Assembly: GCF_014529535.1 (NCBI RefSeq)
Contig: NW_023503376.1
Span: 5,157,716-5,221,715, forward strand
Reading direction: 5' to 3'
From: Bradysia coprophila
Taxonomy: Eukaryota > Arthropoda > Insecta > Diptera > Sciaridae
Length of the DNA: 64,000 nt
Shown here one piece after another: positions 18,491 through 28,900 of the stretch. Below the pieces are notes generated by a model that made no database searches, was not told the DNA's origin, and saw nothing but the letters and a program-made list of their open reading frames with translations. Position numbers and translations under genes: made by a program. The first letter of the stretch is position 1; each line of letters begins with the position of its first letter.

Positions 18491-20558
18491 ATGGAATCAA
18501 ACAAGTTAAAAAATGTAAGTTAATCAATTTAATTTAAAAATTCTGATTCCAATAGATGTAACAATTTTTTTCTCTTTCAGATTGTGCCCCTCAACATCGA
18601 GATCGTTGCCATCGATCCGGATCACGTCTATTCATCCGAAAATGAAGATAGCGACTATAGTGACTGCAGTGATAGCGAAGCTGAAACCAGAAACTACGCA
18701 ACGGAGCGCAATATCAGCAAAAACCCTGAAGCTCAGCCCACATCCGAGCCACAGTCATCAGAATCACAAACAGCCACCGACTCTCCTCAACCAATGTCAT
18801 ATATGTCAAGATCCAACGAAAGGAATGAGAATGACACCACACCTATAACCGACTTACCCACATCAGATGTACTCACACCAGACGTGCTCTTATCAGACGA
18901 TCCAGCCACATCAGATACGCTCACGCCAGATGAACCAGACGAACCTGTCGAATTGATTGACGGTTTGTTCGACTTTGTCACATTCAACATCGACGAAGAC
19001 GTTGTACTAAAGGATGTGGAAGAAGATGGCAAACATTTCAGCTTAGAGGCGTACCTCACCGATCAGAGCGAATCGCCGACTTCATCTTCACAAGAAAACG
19101 CCAAATCATCCATTTCATCTTCACCAGGAAGCAGTGCACCACCGATCTCGTCATCACAGGAAAAGCCGCTAAACAATTCAAAGGGCGAAACGACAGTGAG
19201 CAGTACTGGGTTTGGAATAGGTCAAGGGAAAAATTTCGCAGCGCTCATGAAATGCTACAACAAGGATAAGCCAGTGTTTCACCAATCGAAAGGAGATACA
19301 GAAAATAAACTGAAGGCCTTGGCTAAATCGGTTAAAGATAATAGAACGCCCAAAGAAAGAGACGTGAAAATGACCAAAGACAAGGACCTGAAACAAATCA
19401 GAGAAAAGCACCTGAAACCGGTCAAACGGGAAGATGTGAGAACAGTCAAAGTAAAACAAGCGAAACTAGTCAAAGAGAAGGACGTGAAACCGATCAAAAT
19501 AGAAAACGTCAAGCCAGCCAAAGAAAAACTAGTCAAAGAGAAGGATCTGAAACCGACAAATGGACAAGGCGTGAAATTATTGAAAGAGGAAAAAGTCAAA
19601 TCAGGCGGAGAAAATAAGCTGAAACCATCCAAAGGCGAAGTGAAAACCTGCGACGAAAATAAAGAGCAAATTGGCCAAAAGATTTATAAAAAGATGGAAA
19701 ATCATTCCAGTGCATGGAACACTCACATCGCCACTCAGAATTCACCAAACTGTGCTGAAGAAGTAAATAACAACCTGGATGATTTTACAAAAGCAATTTT
19801 GGCTTCAATGGCTGTAGCGCAAAGAAAACCAAATCTAGAAAAACGACGCAATTCAAAAACGAGAAAGCGAATTTTCCATGTTCAAGAGCATTCGCTTAAA
19901 TTTCAACAATTTTTGAACGACAAACGAGAAAAGCCAAAGATGAACGTGCTTGAACCGTCAATGACACAAAAATGCAGTAATCGTATCCCAACATTACCGA
20001 ACGGCAAAATACCAAACACTACAAATGCTAACAACGAACACTTGAAGATGCCACCACAGCTACAACAAAACATCAGAAATGCCAATAGTGTTGCGTTGAA
20101 GACCCATCCGCAGCAACAACGCCAAAATATTGATATCGAAAACCTGCCACCAACTGAAAACTCCAACACCATTGAAGTGAAGACGTCGCCGCAACAACAA
20201 CACCAAAATATTAAAACCGAAAACTGTGCACCAACTGATCATAAAGAAGCGCCGGCCGGTACTCGCAAAATCAGCATCCACGAGTATCTCAACCGGAAAA
20301 GATCCCACCAATCTTCCAATAATGGTTCGGGCGTTGACATTGATTCGAATATTCCGACAAAGAAAAGAATATCCATAAATGAATATATGAAACGTAAGGT
20401 GCAGCATGAAGGTTCACATCAGTAAGTGTTTTATTTGCTCAATTAATTTCATTGATTGTTATACCCATCCAGATAGATAACGGTATTCTCTTTATTACAG
20501 ATACACTCCATCAAACATCGCACCAGTTACGAATGTGGCCATATCCTCAAAAATGTGA
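18491..20558 (+). CDS. 640-aa acidic/lysine-rich protein with paired SIxEYxxRK boxes, three exons
   Basis: Exons are 18491-18514 (MESNKLKN), 18581-20421 and 20501-20558, all with GT-AG introns and phases that keep one frame (phase 0, then phase 2, giving Q at the last junction). The start is the only in-frame ATG with a good context (ATCATGG). Residues 15-210 are Ser/Asp/Glu-rich (ENEDSDYSDCSDSEAE). Residues 255-365 are a run of degenerate (V/L)K-x(2-4)-(E/D)K-(D/N)VK units. Near the C terminus are two copies of a box: KISIHEYLNRKR (about 571-582) and KRISINEYMKRK (about 604-615). S-x-x-E-Y-x-x-R boxes occur in some chromatin proteins (recall only), which would fit a nuclear role, but I do not recognise the protein. 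No inactivating changes are visible although it lies in the transposon-bounded block. Confidence 0.75.
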
Positions 20559-20639
20559 TTTTAGAATGTAAGAAAATAATTGTACGACATGCAGTTGTAA
20601 ATTGTTTTTATGTAAAATATATTACTTGTAAGAAATGAT

Positions 20640-21095
20640 TCATGATTTATTACTTTTATGCGTCTATATCGGCTCAATGCTCATACATCCATACACTCAT
20701 CAATTGTTCCCATTTGCAATAGTCTCGAGGATGTTTCTCACTAACTTTTTCATTTATTTCACCTTTTTAGACAATCTGAAAAAGTGATGAAATATTTCCA
20801 TGAACAAGACAAGATCTGCTGTTTCAACCTCAGGTGTTAACAGCGGTCTTAAGCCAGTGTGGTCTGCACATCGTCAGTTGCTACAATTAACACCCTTTGC
20901 ACGACAGTGAAAACTTTACTTTCGAGATTTAAAGTTTTTTCAAACTAATTACCATCGACTGATGGAGGCTCGGACAGATGTGAAGCTGCTATGAAATTCA
21001 TTCCCAAACGCAGCAAAATTTGGTAAAACTTGAACACAAAACGGAAATCAAAGACGAATGCACCGGGATGGTTTGTTTTCCAAATTGACAAATAA
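20640..21095. other. Gap before the receptor fragment, no N-terminal exons seen
   Basis: I searched this stretch for the missing N-terminal exons of the downstream odorant receptor and found no frame with receptor-like hydrophobic segments. It follows the 3' end of the lysine-rich protein gene. Confidence 0.45.
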
Positions 21096-21110
21096 AAGAA
21101 AAAGATACAG

Positions 21111-22414
21111 TTCAACCAATGTCTTTTTCAACATCATTTGACATATCGGCCAATTGTATTATTTGTAATTTTTTTCGTTCAAACATCACGAATTGTAGAA
21201 AATGATCGGACCAGTTATTGGATCGTGTATTTCTATCAGCTGTTCGGTGCCATTTTTTGCCACACATTGGTTCGCTTGGACAATTTTCAGATCTACTGCA
21301 TGATTTGTTGCACAGCTCAAATCGAGATATTGAAATACCGCGTGGAGAAAATTGGCTACGACACATTTAGCCACTACAAAATGTCGAAGAATCCTGCAAA
21401 AGACTCAAATCACGACATACAACTGCTGGAGTGTCTAAAACATCACAAATTTATAATGAGGCGAGTAGCGTTTAATGGAAGAAGAAGAAGAAGGGCTTAA
21501 TGGAAGGTCAACATGTCTATCTACCACACATTTGCATACATTTTCAGATTCATCTCAAATATAGAGCGAGTGTTCAGCATTCCATTCTTGTTTCAATTGT
21601 TTTGTAGCAGCGTTATTTTCTGCGTGACCGGATTCCGCATAATAATGGTGCGATCATTTTTGTTTTATATGTAAAAACAACATTCGACTCGTCATAGCAA
21701 CCAATGAAAGTATATAACAGGTATGGCCAATCGAAAAATTCATCTTAAACGCACTCACAATGTGTGTCAAAATAATATGAAAATGAGTGTGTCTCATGGC
21801 GGAAATCAAATTTTTATGTACTCCGGGTGGGTGATAGACCATACCTGTTTTACACTTTCATTGATAGCAACTCAATCGCTCATTCACGCCGTAAGTGCGC
21901 CTGAGAATTTGAATTTTAAGTGAACGAATTTAACGCTTCCTTATGAGAATGGGTCGATCTTACTCTGGCTCGCTCCTTCTTGAATATTGTAGCGCTCTTA
22001 TGGCGTGAATTTGTGGTTGTGAAAAGTAATATTAATTTTACGAATTCTCAACAGATGGAAGACGACACCATCACTCTGGCATATTACGTTTGCTTTTTCG
22101 GCGTTTTCCTAAACGAGATATTTTTACCGTGCTATTTCGGCACCCTGCTAACGTTAACAAATGATGGTATGACCGTTGCACTTTATTCATCGAACTGGCC
22201 CGATCTATCACAGTCGTTTAAGAGAACTATGATATTGTTTCTCGAATACCTGAAACGGCCGAAGGTAATGAAAACCGGAAAGATATTCACACTCACGGTA
22301 ACACATTATGAGTGAAGTTGGCAGTGTCTGATACAATTAAAATGATTGATTTTTCCATAGGTGATCAACAGATCTTACAGCATGTTTGCCGTTCTCCGGA
22401 ATTTAGTGAAATAA
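21111..22414 (+). pseudogene. Odorant receptor (7tm_6 family), C-terminal two-thirds only
   Basis: Exons: 21111-21460, 21548-21647, 22055-22297 and 22361-22414, together about 248 aa; insect odorant receptors usually have 370-420. The content is typical: SYWIVYFYQLFGAIFCHTLV with a following extracellular-loop-like region, HHKFIMRFISNIERVFSIPF across the first splice, then the conserved tail YSSNWPDLSQSFKRTMILFL and VINRSYSMFAVLRN. The first intron needs a GC donor (AG|GCGAGT) to keep the frame; the others are GT-AG, phase 0. Such receptors are ligand-gated cation channel subunits working with Orco in antennal neurons. No N-terminal exons were found upstream, and about five residues seem missing before the last exon, so this copy is probably truncated by the rearrangement that built the block. 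Intron 2 holds a MITE. Confidence 0.8.
21702..21863. mobile_element. hAT-like MITE, CAATGAAAG family, copy 1
   Basis: 162 bp with ends CAATGAAAGTATATAACAGG and CCTGTTTTACACTTTCATTG, flanked by a perfect 8-bp duplication ATAGCAAC (21694-21701; 21864-21871). It lies in an intron of the odorant receptor. Copy 2 is at 49232-49393. Confidence 0.9.
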
Positions 22415-23150
22415 TTTTACATTTTTGTTCAAGAGGTTCTGAATGTGTCCTTACAATAAAGATAATTGAAACATTTGGTCAATGTCAGTTTGTGTTACTG
22501 TTTAATCACACAAAAACTGGAAATAACTCTTGAAAGAGGAAGGAATGACCCAAGTCGATCACTGCGGGAACTATTATGATCTTTAAATATATACCATAAC
22601 TCGATGATAAATGCATCTCTCTCTTTTTCGTGACATATTTTCGATTGCATCGATGAAAGGTTTCTTAAACGTTGCATCGAAGTAAAAATGAAATATTACT
22701 ACAACGTTGTTGCAACTTTCCTGCGACGTACTTGCAACATTGCTGCAACGTTCTTGCAACATTATTGCAACGCTGATATGTTTTAAAATTTACTAATAAA
22801 AATTGGTTTAAATTAACTTGGGCGGTTAATCTTAGTAGCCTACGGTTTTTGTTTTTTTTGAAAAGATCAGCCAAATTTAGATCGGCTTTATCAAAGTGTT
22901 CAGAGTTTTGTGCCACATTTCCCTACAAATCCCTACAAAAAATTCTAAGTCTCCATTGTGCATTCCCTAACCTTTATGCAGAACACATTGAAAATGTACC
23001 GCTGTAAATTACCGAAAAACATGAGCCGATCGAAGAAAGTGTATCTTGTAATTAAAGAAAACTTGGGGACGAATTACGCCACTACATCAGATTTACGAAA
23101 TCGTGGTCAATCGAGAAGTTCAGAAAAATAAACATTTGCAAAATATCGTG
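22415..23150. other. Non-coding, with a short GCAACGTT tandem
   Basis: Apart from a tandem of about 18-bp units (TTGCAACATTGCTGCAACG) at 22697-22773, no structure or gene was seen. Confidence 0.5.
22697..22773. repeat. Minisatellite, about 18-bp GCAAC units
   Basis: About four diverged units of (T)TGCAACRTT(G/C)CTGCAACG. Short and imperfect. Confidence 0.6.
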
Positions 23151-23154
23151 CAAA

Positions 23155-24244
23155 ATGAACCTCTTTACAATTAATATTCCAATTATTAGCTTTTCGAACG
23201 ACGATAATTGGCATTGGAGTAACTATGAGCGCGATCTCGAGTCCGATAACGACGATTATCATTTAAGCACATGGAACAGTGATATATGTGCCTAGGCTCT
23301 TACGTTTAAAGTTAAAACCATCAAACAAACAATTTGTTGTTCAAAATCCCACGTTCTCGTGACACCACAAACATTCCGAAGGATGAACTCTATTAAAAAC
23401 ACCAAAAAATAGATCGATTGTTGAAGTTTGTGGTGGCAGCTACTGGCACAATGGAATCAATTTAGAGTTAATTTATTCTGTAAAAACGAAAATTCCAAAA
23501 GAAATTGAGCCCATGTTGGATAGTCCTCCGATCAGTAAAAGTTCGAAGAGTCAATTTTGGCCGATTATCGGTCAAATTCATGGGAGTTGGCTACGAGCCA
23601 TTTTTATCGGTATTTTTCATGGCTACTCTAAGCCGAATGATGCAAATGATTATCGCGATCAAGTGCCAGGCTGTATAGGTTTGTTCCAAGTAACTGTAAA
23701 CACGAAATTTGACTGGCCGCACGAACACGATTTCATCCACAGAGCTCGGTTTTCATACAAATATTGATGAGGTTATGTCTCTATGGATGAAATTTGACAG
23801 TAGTTTGACAATTCGTATGGCCGTGGAACAGACCTATACTTTGGGCCGATTTCATACAAAAATTCACCTACACTGATGATTCTTGTCGTCTTGATGATGT
23901 GGTGAAATGTTTTACATGTAAAATCATCAGAAGTGGTGTGTTCCCGCGTATGTAATAAAATGGCGGTCCGCGTGACCTCTTCAAAGCATACAGCCTTGGA
24001 TCAAGTGTCGTTGTTTCTAATGTGACGCACCAACAAAAGCATTTATAAATTGTACTGTCTCTCACAATGGGTATTTCGCATGAAATTTCTGTTGTGTGGA
24101 AGGAACCTACGCTTAAAATCGCATGTCCTTTGCTGAGTACGACTGTCCTTCACGTTCTGACAAAAGTTTTCGTGATGAAGAAGAACATCAGAGAGGATAG
24201 TCAACTTTGGAACAGATTCAGTTTCTAGAAATGGTTAAAGACTT
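23155..24244 (+). pseudogene. Transposase-like protein, N-terminal part (broken)
   Basis: From an ATG (23155) frames carry NDDNWHWSNYERDLESDNDD, then LLKTPKN...IVEVCGGSYWHNGI, then DSPPISKSSKSQFWPIIGQI and FIGIFHGYSKPNDANDY. After an inserted MITE (23833-23998) come CDAPTKAFINC..SHNGYF, EGTYA-x-NRMSFAEYDCP, SDKSFRDEEEHQRG and finally LEQIQFLEMVKD. The frame stops exactly at TAAAGACTT where P copy 2 begins. These blocks match, in order, the upstream half of the same transposon protein whose downstream half is at 14478-15370. Multiple stops and shifts make it a pseudogene. Confidence 0.72.
23833..23998. mobile_element. Diverged MITE, CAAGGCTGTATACTTTG family
   Basis: ACCTATACTTTGGGCCGATT at the left and GCGTGACCTCTTCAAAGCAT-ACAGCC at the right, with CATACAAAAATTCACC and GTTCCCGCGTATGTAATAAAATGGCGG inside, align with the well-preserved copy at 51331-51516. 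It interrupts the transposase pseudogene. Confidence 0.7.
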
Positions 24245-25670
24245 GGAAAAGGCTCGCTGCACACGGTGCAAATAGTCACTTTATAATACTTTGGCTATTT
24301 GCACACGGTGCAAATAGTCTCTTGAAAAAAACAGTTGCAATTTGCACCGTATGCAAATAGCCAAAGTATTATGAATGAATGAATGAATTTCCTTTTATTG
24401 ATGTCTACTATCTTCTAGCCGACATTGAATACAAGATCAAAAAGAGTACAAAAAAAGATAAAAAAAGAGCAATCCAAAAACAAACAAGTAAATCAAAAAC
24501 AACAGCTATACCGCTAGCCGGCTGGTAGAAAGAACAAAACGAAAAAATAGCAAAAAAGGAATATCACAAATAATAACAAAAATAGCCAAAAATGGCATCG
24601 TCTAAATTCAAAAAGTAAAAAATAATCAAAGTTAGCCAGAAATGGCACTGTCTAAACTAAAACGAAAACTTAAGTTTCTTAAAGAAAGAAAACGGAAGTT
24701 TAACAGAAAAAAATAACTCAAACAAACTCAATATAACACCTAACAGGTAGCAAAAGTGCCGAACGTCGAATCATCGAGTTCCGTTACAAAGCGTCGAAAT
24801 TCGCGGGATGGTAGAGTCGGATCCACATGAGTCGCCGCCAAGTTGAACAAACGACAGGCAAAATTGAATGGCGAATATGTCTGGTATTCCCGTTGGTATG
24901 CATTAATCCGGATTAGCGACGAATTTCGCAGCGTTCTTGATCCATCGTTCAAGGTTATCCTATCACGTAGTGACTATTTGCACCGTGTGCAGCGAGCCTT
25001 TTCCAAGTCTTTAACCATTTCTAGAAACTGAATCTGTTCCAAAGTTGACCAAAGTGACTATTTGCACACTGAAGAACTTGGTACCAGAAACTGTATTTAT
25101 TTCACGGAAACCGAAAATTGTCAATTTTAGTAACTTATATTATTGAAACATTTTCATATTACATATATTTCGGTAAGAAAATTGTTAAGAAAAAGCCATA
25201 AATGAAAAAAAATAATAATTCGGCCAGCCAACTGAAAAGGCTGCAAGAAAATTTACAACGATTGGAAAGAAAATACAAGTGAATCAGCTTGCAAGTATCT
25301 TTCAATTTCAATCGATAAATAGTTCAAGAAATAGTTAACGTTACGAAAATGTTTCGAAAAAGATTGATGCCTCCTATTACAAAATCTACCCAGTACATCA
25401 GAAAAAGGAGTGACATTTTCTTCTACAAAATGTAACAATGAAGAGTGTTACTCCTTCTATACAAGGAGTGATATTTCATTTTACAAAATTCTTCGAAAGA
25501 CAATATTAACGAAGTGAGTGAAGCTTACTTTTAGTGTGCAAACAGTCTCTTCATAATACTTTGGCTATTTGCACCGAGAAACTGTATTATAAAGAGACTA
25601 TTTGCACCGTGTGCAAATAGCCAAAGTATTATAAAGTGACTATTCGCACATTGTGCAAATAGCATCAACC
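24245..25670. mobile_element. P element copy 2, with a LINE inserted
   Basis: Same orientation and ends as copy 1 (GGAAAAGGCTCGCTGCAC ... GCAAATAGCATCAACC). It is longer because of an inserted retrotransposon fragment (24373-24967) in the hairpin loop and shorter in the tandem sub-repeats. The inverted 45-bp transposase fragment is present at 25005-25049. Left flank TAAAGACTT, right flank TACTTCATT. Confidence 0.7.
24373..24967 (-). mobile_element. 5'-truncated non-LTR retrotransposon inserted in P copy 2
   Basis: On the minus strand the end of an ORF2 (24952-24740, reading TLRNSSLIRINAYQREYQTY then FNFACRLFN) has the usual LINE C-terminal pattern (R...N..+.Y....F.R...LFN). A non-coding 3' region follows, ending in an (ATTC)n tail that appears on the plus strand as GAATGAATGAATGAAT at 24373. 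Only the last ~70 codons remain. It is a different family from the intact element at 8240-13043. Confidence 0.75.
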
Positions 25671-25832
25671 TACTTCATTTGATCAAAAATTTTCATAGAT
25701 TGATTTCAGAAATCTTTTACTTCATTTATTTTGAACATGCTTTTTGCTATATCAGACCTCTTTAGTCAGAGCTTATCGTTTATTATTACTATTGTTGTCG
25801 TTAATAGGTGACAGCCGTCTAAAACAGGTTGA
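25671..25832. mobile_element. Right half of the split TTAACCTG-family MITE
   Basis: Begins with the repeated TACTTCATT and continues TTGATCAAAAATTTTCATAG ... GGTGACAGCCGTCTAAAACAGG, matching the remainder of the family consensus in the same orientation as the left half at 13460-13512. Confidence 0.85.
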
Positions 25833-25966
25833 ATAAAAACTTTTGCAATTTCATTGAAAAAATGATTTTTAATCCATTTTAAGATTGTCTCCATTCCGTC
25901 AATAATTCTATTACTTCTTGTACCATATCGGCAAAATACAACATCCATTCAATCACTTCATAAACC

Positions 25967-28900
25967 TTAAATTATTCCCCAACAACCGCACCACGGAATC
26001 TTTCCTCCCTTTTTACCGAACGACACCCGTCTCGTTGGAATATTTAAACTCGTCGACGATTCCCTGGATGATTCTAAACTGTTACTGTACCGTTCCGACA
26101 TCGATGTTCCGAACTCATAGGCACTGTCATGACCCAACAAACTACCACCGTCCGAGTGACGTCGACCTTTTTTCATTTTGACCGAATCTTGGCTCATTTT
26201 TCGATGATTGTGCTTCGGTGGCTTAATTGATGAGTTCATGATACCGGGAATGTTAATTCCATTCATTCCATTGAGGAATATTGGAACATCGTCGAGGTGA
26301 TGATCGGCGTGGCTAGCTCGACGATTTAATTTGGTGCTGTGTTTCAGTTTACTGGAATTTTCTGCGATAGCGCTGCCGTTCAGATTTAACGAAATGCGAC
26401 GCGATTTACGTCTAGTTTCGGGTGGTTTTAATGGCTTTTGTTGTGGCACCTAAACTAAGGAAAGTTTCGTTTAGTTTTCCATTGAGTGGAAATATATTTC
26501 TTTAAAAAACATTATTTACTTCAGCATTCTGTTCCGACGAACTGCTATGGCTATCGTTTCGTTTTAGTACCAGTGGAGGCTTCTCTACCACGATTTTCGG
26601 AGCTTCCTGTGGAATATTATTCTTCTTATTGAACAATCGCCGTCGAATCAAAGCGAAACCATTTTCCTTGGCTTCAGGAGGTTCCAACGACGGCGATGCT
26701 TTGTCTGGTCTCGTTAGGTCCTCTTCGAAGCCAGTGTACGGCAATGTTGGCGGAAGTAAAATCATCGGATTTGGCAGCGTTGGTGGTGGAGAGTCTTGAG
26801 TCGTGGAAGCAAGTGGTGTAATTTTTGGCTGATCGCCTTCAAACGACAACATTAAATTCATTTCGGAACGGAACGCTTTGTTCTGCAGCAGATTTGATTT
26901 GGGCTTTGGAATCGAATCGTTGGATGTGGGCAGGCGATTTAGCGATAAATGTGAATGATATTGTTGGTTCTGCTTTTGCATCTGTTGAATGTCAGACGAA
27001 AGTAGCTCGATATCCTGAAGCAGGTCTTCCAGATTTCCTCCTCTCTGGAACAACAAAAATTGGCGTAAGAGAAGATTCACAAACTCTAAAACGACTCGAG
27101 ATATTACCTGAAAAACTCCTGGACTGCAGGCTCCATTCGATTTGGATGCCTTTTGTACCTGTGCGTAAATTGGTTCGGCTTTGATGGTCCCTTCTTCGTG
27201 TGCCATTGTCGATGGAATTACATTACTAACGCACAAGTCAGCCGGACCGACTCGATTTTGAACTTTGATCGCAGACTTAAGAAAATTGAATGGGTTGAAC
27301 CCACTTTTGGAATGACGTTGTACGTCTGGCGTATGCAAACCATTCACCGATATTACTGTTTCGCCGGTGGTTGGAGTGGATGTGCTGCGTTGTATTTCGC
27401 CTGATGAATCTGCAAATAGGGAAACCGTACATTGTGATGCGTGTTGTCAAGTCAAGTACAGGATCTCTGGGACTGGAATTAGAGTTAAGCAGCCAATTTT
27501 ATCAAAACTTTAGCTTTAACCATTTAGACGTGAATTAGTTTCAACTGTTTTCAGCTCGTACACTCATACAAACAAGGGATAAAGAAGTTACACACAGGTA
27601 GTGTGGTAGTGATAAATCGTATAAAGACGTATGAGCAGATTTGTTTATATGAGTGGACCAGCTGAAAAACTGCTGAACGAAATTGATGTCGCACTGACTA
27701 TCACAGGCTATCATCTGTTATCGACAACGACAGCAAGAATAAACGACAAGCTCTGACTGATGAGGTCTTATATAGCAAAAATCATGTTCAAAACAAAAGA
27801 AGTAAAAGATTTCTGAAATCAATCTTCGAAAAAATGAAGTAATAGTTTGAATAGTAAAACTGTTAATATGCTTGCCGTCTGTGACAGGTTAATGGTTCCC
27901 AACAATTTGTGAATATTAGCTGCATCGAACAATCGAACTTACACCATCCGATGATGGGATGGGATTCCGATCAATCGTCTGTGAAATATATTTAGGCCAG
28001 CTTAAGGCGTTTTACATCTGTAATGTCTACATTGCGTGTAAGGCGCCTTAACCTGACCTTAAATAATCTCAATAATTGTGAGGTATCTTCAAGGTGGTTC
28101 CAGTGATGCACGAGAAGTGTCAGTCCCAGGTAAAACATTTTTCCAATTCGCCTCAAAATTTTATCGAAAAATGATTTAGGAAAATTACGTGAAACTGTTG
28201 TGAAAATTTTGGAAAATTCTGGAAAAATTAGTAAAATCTTTTCCTAAAAATAGTTCCATTTCGTGATTAGATTCACAGATTGCCCGTCTTCATATCTCCG
28301 TGAGCTTTTTTATGTGTGCCTAGAGGTGGTCGAAAACCGAAAACATGCATTTTTGCATTTTTCTTAACCTGTTACAGACGGCTGTCATCTGTTATCGACA
28401 GTAATGAGAAATGACAAGCTCTGACTGAAGAGGTCTTATATAGCAAAAAGCGTCTTCAAAACAAATGAAGTAAAAGATTTCTGAAATCAATCTATAGAAA
28501 ATCTTCGATCAAATGAAGTAATAGATGCAGTTACTATGCTTGCCGTCTCTGACATTTGAAAGGTAATTTTGTCCTTTCGGTGCAAATAGGGTCTTGCTGA
28601 GTTTAAAATTCATCCACACTGAGTTACGAGGGGTTAAAAGTATGGGGAAAGATACGAATATTTCGGCGAAATTTGTATGGTTGCCCTGGAGCGGAAGAGT
28701 TACAGAAAGACCAAAAAACTGCTTCTCCTGATTGCTACTGGTCTTAGGTTTCTAATGACACCGAAAATGCATGTTAAATGACACGATGATTATACCTATG
28801 AAGCATAAATGTGAGGCGAACATCCTCTACTCGAGGATCTACGAACATCAAGAAGATCACTATATAAAATGCAACCAGGTAGCTCAATCGGTAGAGCATA

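Larger units (their letters stand above)
13513..25670. mobile_element. 12.2-kb gene-bearing block flanked by two P elements
   Basis: The block starts and ends with P-element termini (GGAAAAGG... and ...CATCAACC) and interrupts one TTAACCTG-family MITE, with a 9-bp duplication TACTTCATT at 13504-13512 and 25671-25679. Rejoined without the duplication, the two MITE halves total about 209 bp against 213 bp for an intact copy. Inside, between P copy 1 and P copy 2, the flanks share another 9-bp duplication, TAAAGACTT (14478-14486; 24236-24244). The contents include the two halves of one transposase gene in inverted order, retroelement relics, an intact multi-exon gene and an odorant receptor fragment. 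Integration of a circle, or macrotransposition of a tandemly duplicated P-flanked unit, explains this geometry. Confidence 0.75.

Noticed and set aside
13513-25670. An LTR retrotransposon, reading the two P copies as LTRs
   Set aside because: The ends are not TG...CA, there is no primer-binding site or polypurine tract, and no gag-pol lies between. P has its own inverted termini, and the interior holds spliced host genes and retroelement relics.
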